A stretch of DNA of 64,000 nucleotides. Source: Glandiceps talaboti. Its lineage: Eukaryota > Hemichordata > Enteropneusta > Spengelidae. Location: the NCBI RefSeq assembly GCF_964340395.1, contig NC_135568.1:7110579-7174578 (forward strand), given 5' to 3'. Made by a program: the position numbers and the translations under genes. Below are positions 63,750 to 64,000 of the stretch, one piece after another. How positions within the stretch are numbered: position 1 is the stretch's first letter; every line of letters begins with the position of its first letter. A model generated the notes under the pieces. That model saw nothing but the letters and a program-made list of their open reading frames with translations. It was not told where the DNA came from and made no database searches.

Positions 63750-64000
63750 CTATCCAGAACAAAAAAATGATATTGTGATTATTGTGAAGCGTGCTTCACA
63801 ATTATTGTTATCAGATGTAGTGGTTTCTTTTCTATTACATTTGCAAAACATAAATAATTACAACATAAAACAAAACTTCGGCTTACTAAGTTCTATATTT
63901 TATCGTCTGGCTCAACAAAAATCTTACATTTTTACGTCTCACACAAGGTTTTTTCGTCATGAATTATGTATGCAGAATACAAACATTGATAACACACAAG

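Overview
The window reads as AT-rich (roughly 60-65% A+T by eye) nuclear DNA of an invertebrate animal. Genes are split by short introns with GT..AG borders, intergenic space is large, there are no operons or Shine-Dalgarno sites, and simple-sequence arrays are very dense: about fifteen tetranucleotide loci of the ATAC/TATG/GACA type, one every 4-5 kb. The Cache-domain receptor exon, the type II Golgi sulfotransferase and the peroxisomal-type 2-hydroxyacid oxidase fit a bilaterian. The species cannot be named from sequence alone; a marine invertebrate is an inference.

All four supported protein-coding loci lie on the minus strand. (1) 11165-12288 is the first coding exon of a receptor whose secreted ectodomain resembles the Cache domain of GPR158/GPR179-type class C orphan receptors; its 7TM exons were not found. 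(2) 46438-47631 is an intact single-exon type II membrane carbohydrate sulfotransferase of 397 aa. (3) 52084-56119 is a complete seven-coding-exon FMN-dependent 2-hydroxyacid oxidase (HAO/glycolate-oxidase family) of 368 aa, reconstructed exon by exon with matching phases. It keeps most catalytic residues but has Trp where the family has a substrate-binding Arg, and lacks a canonical C-terminal SKI/SKL signal. (4) 61527-63749 holds the last four exons of a multi-pass membrane protein that I could not assign; its 5' part lies beyond the window.

The rest is non-coding as far as I can see. 1-11 kb is intergenic or intronic with simple repeats. 13-44 kb is a long gene-poor stretch with compound microsatellites, a tRNA-derived SINE candidate ending in (ATT)n, a hammerhead/Penelope-like motif at 30.8 kb, and a 14-copy 75/77-bp minisatellite at 41.7-42.8 kb. 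56-61.5 kb is repeat-rich: a perfect 30-bp palindrome, a 227-bp-spaced duplication, a decayed LINE reverse-transcriptase C-terminus sandwiched between two (ATAC)n arrays, and a 7-copy degenerate tandem repeat. The four genes show no evident functional link. I found no clear undescribed biological system. The best leads are the altered oxidase active site, the tandem splice donor that could yield a secreted receptor ectodomain, and evidence that microsatellite arrays here travel with, or serve as targets for, mobile elements.
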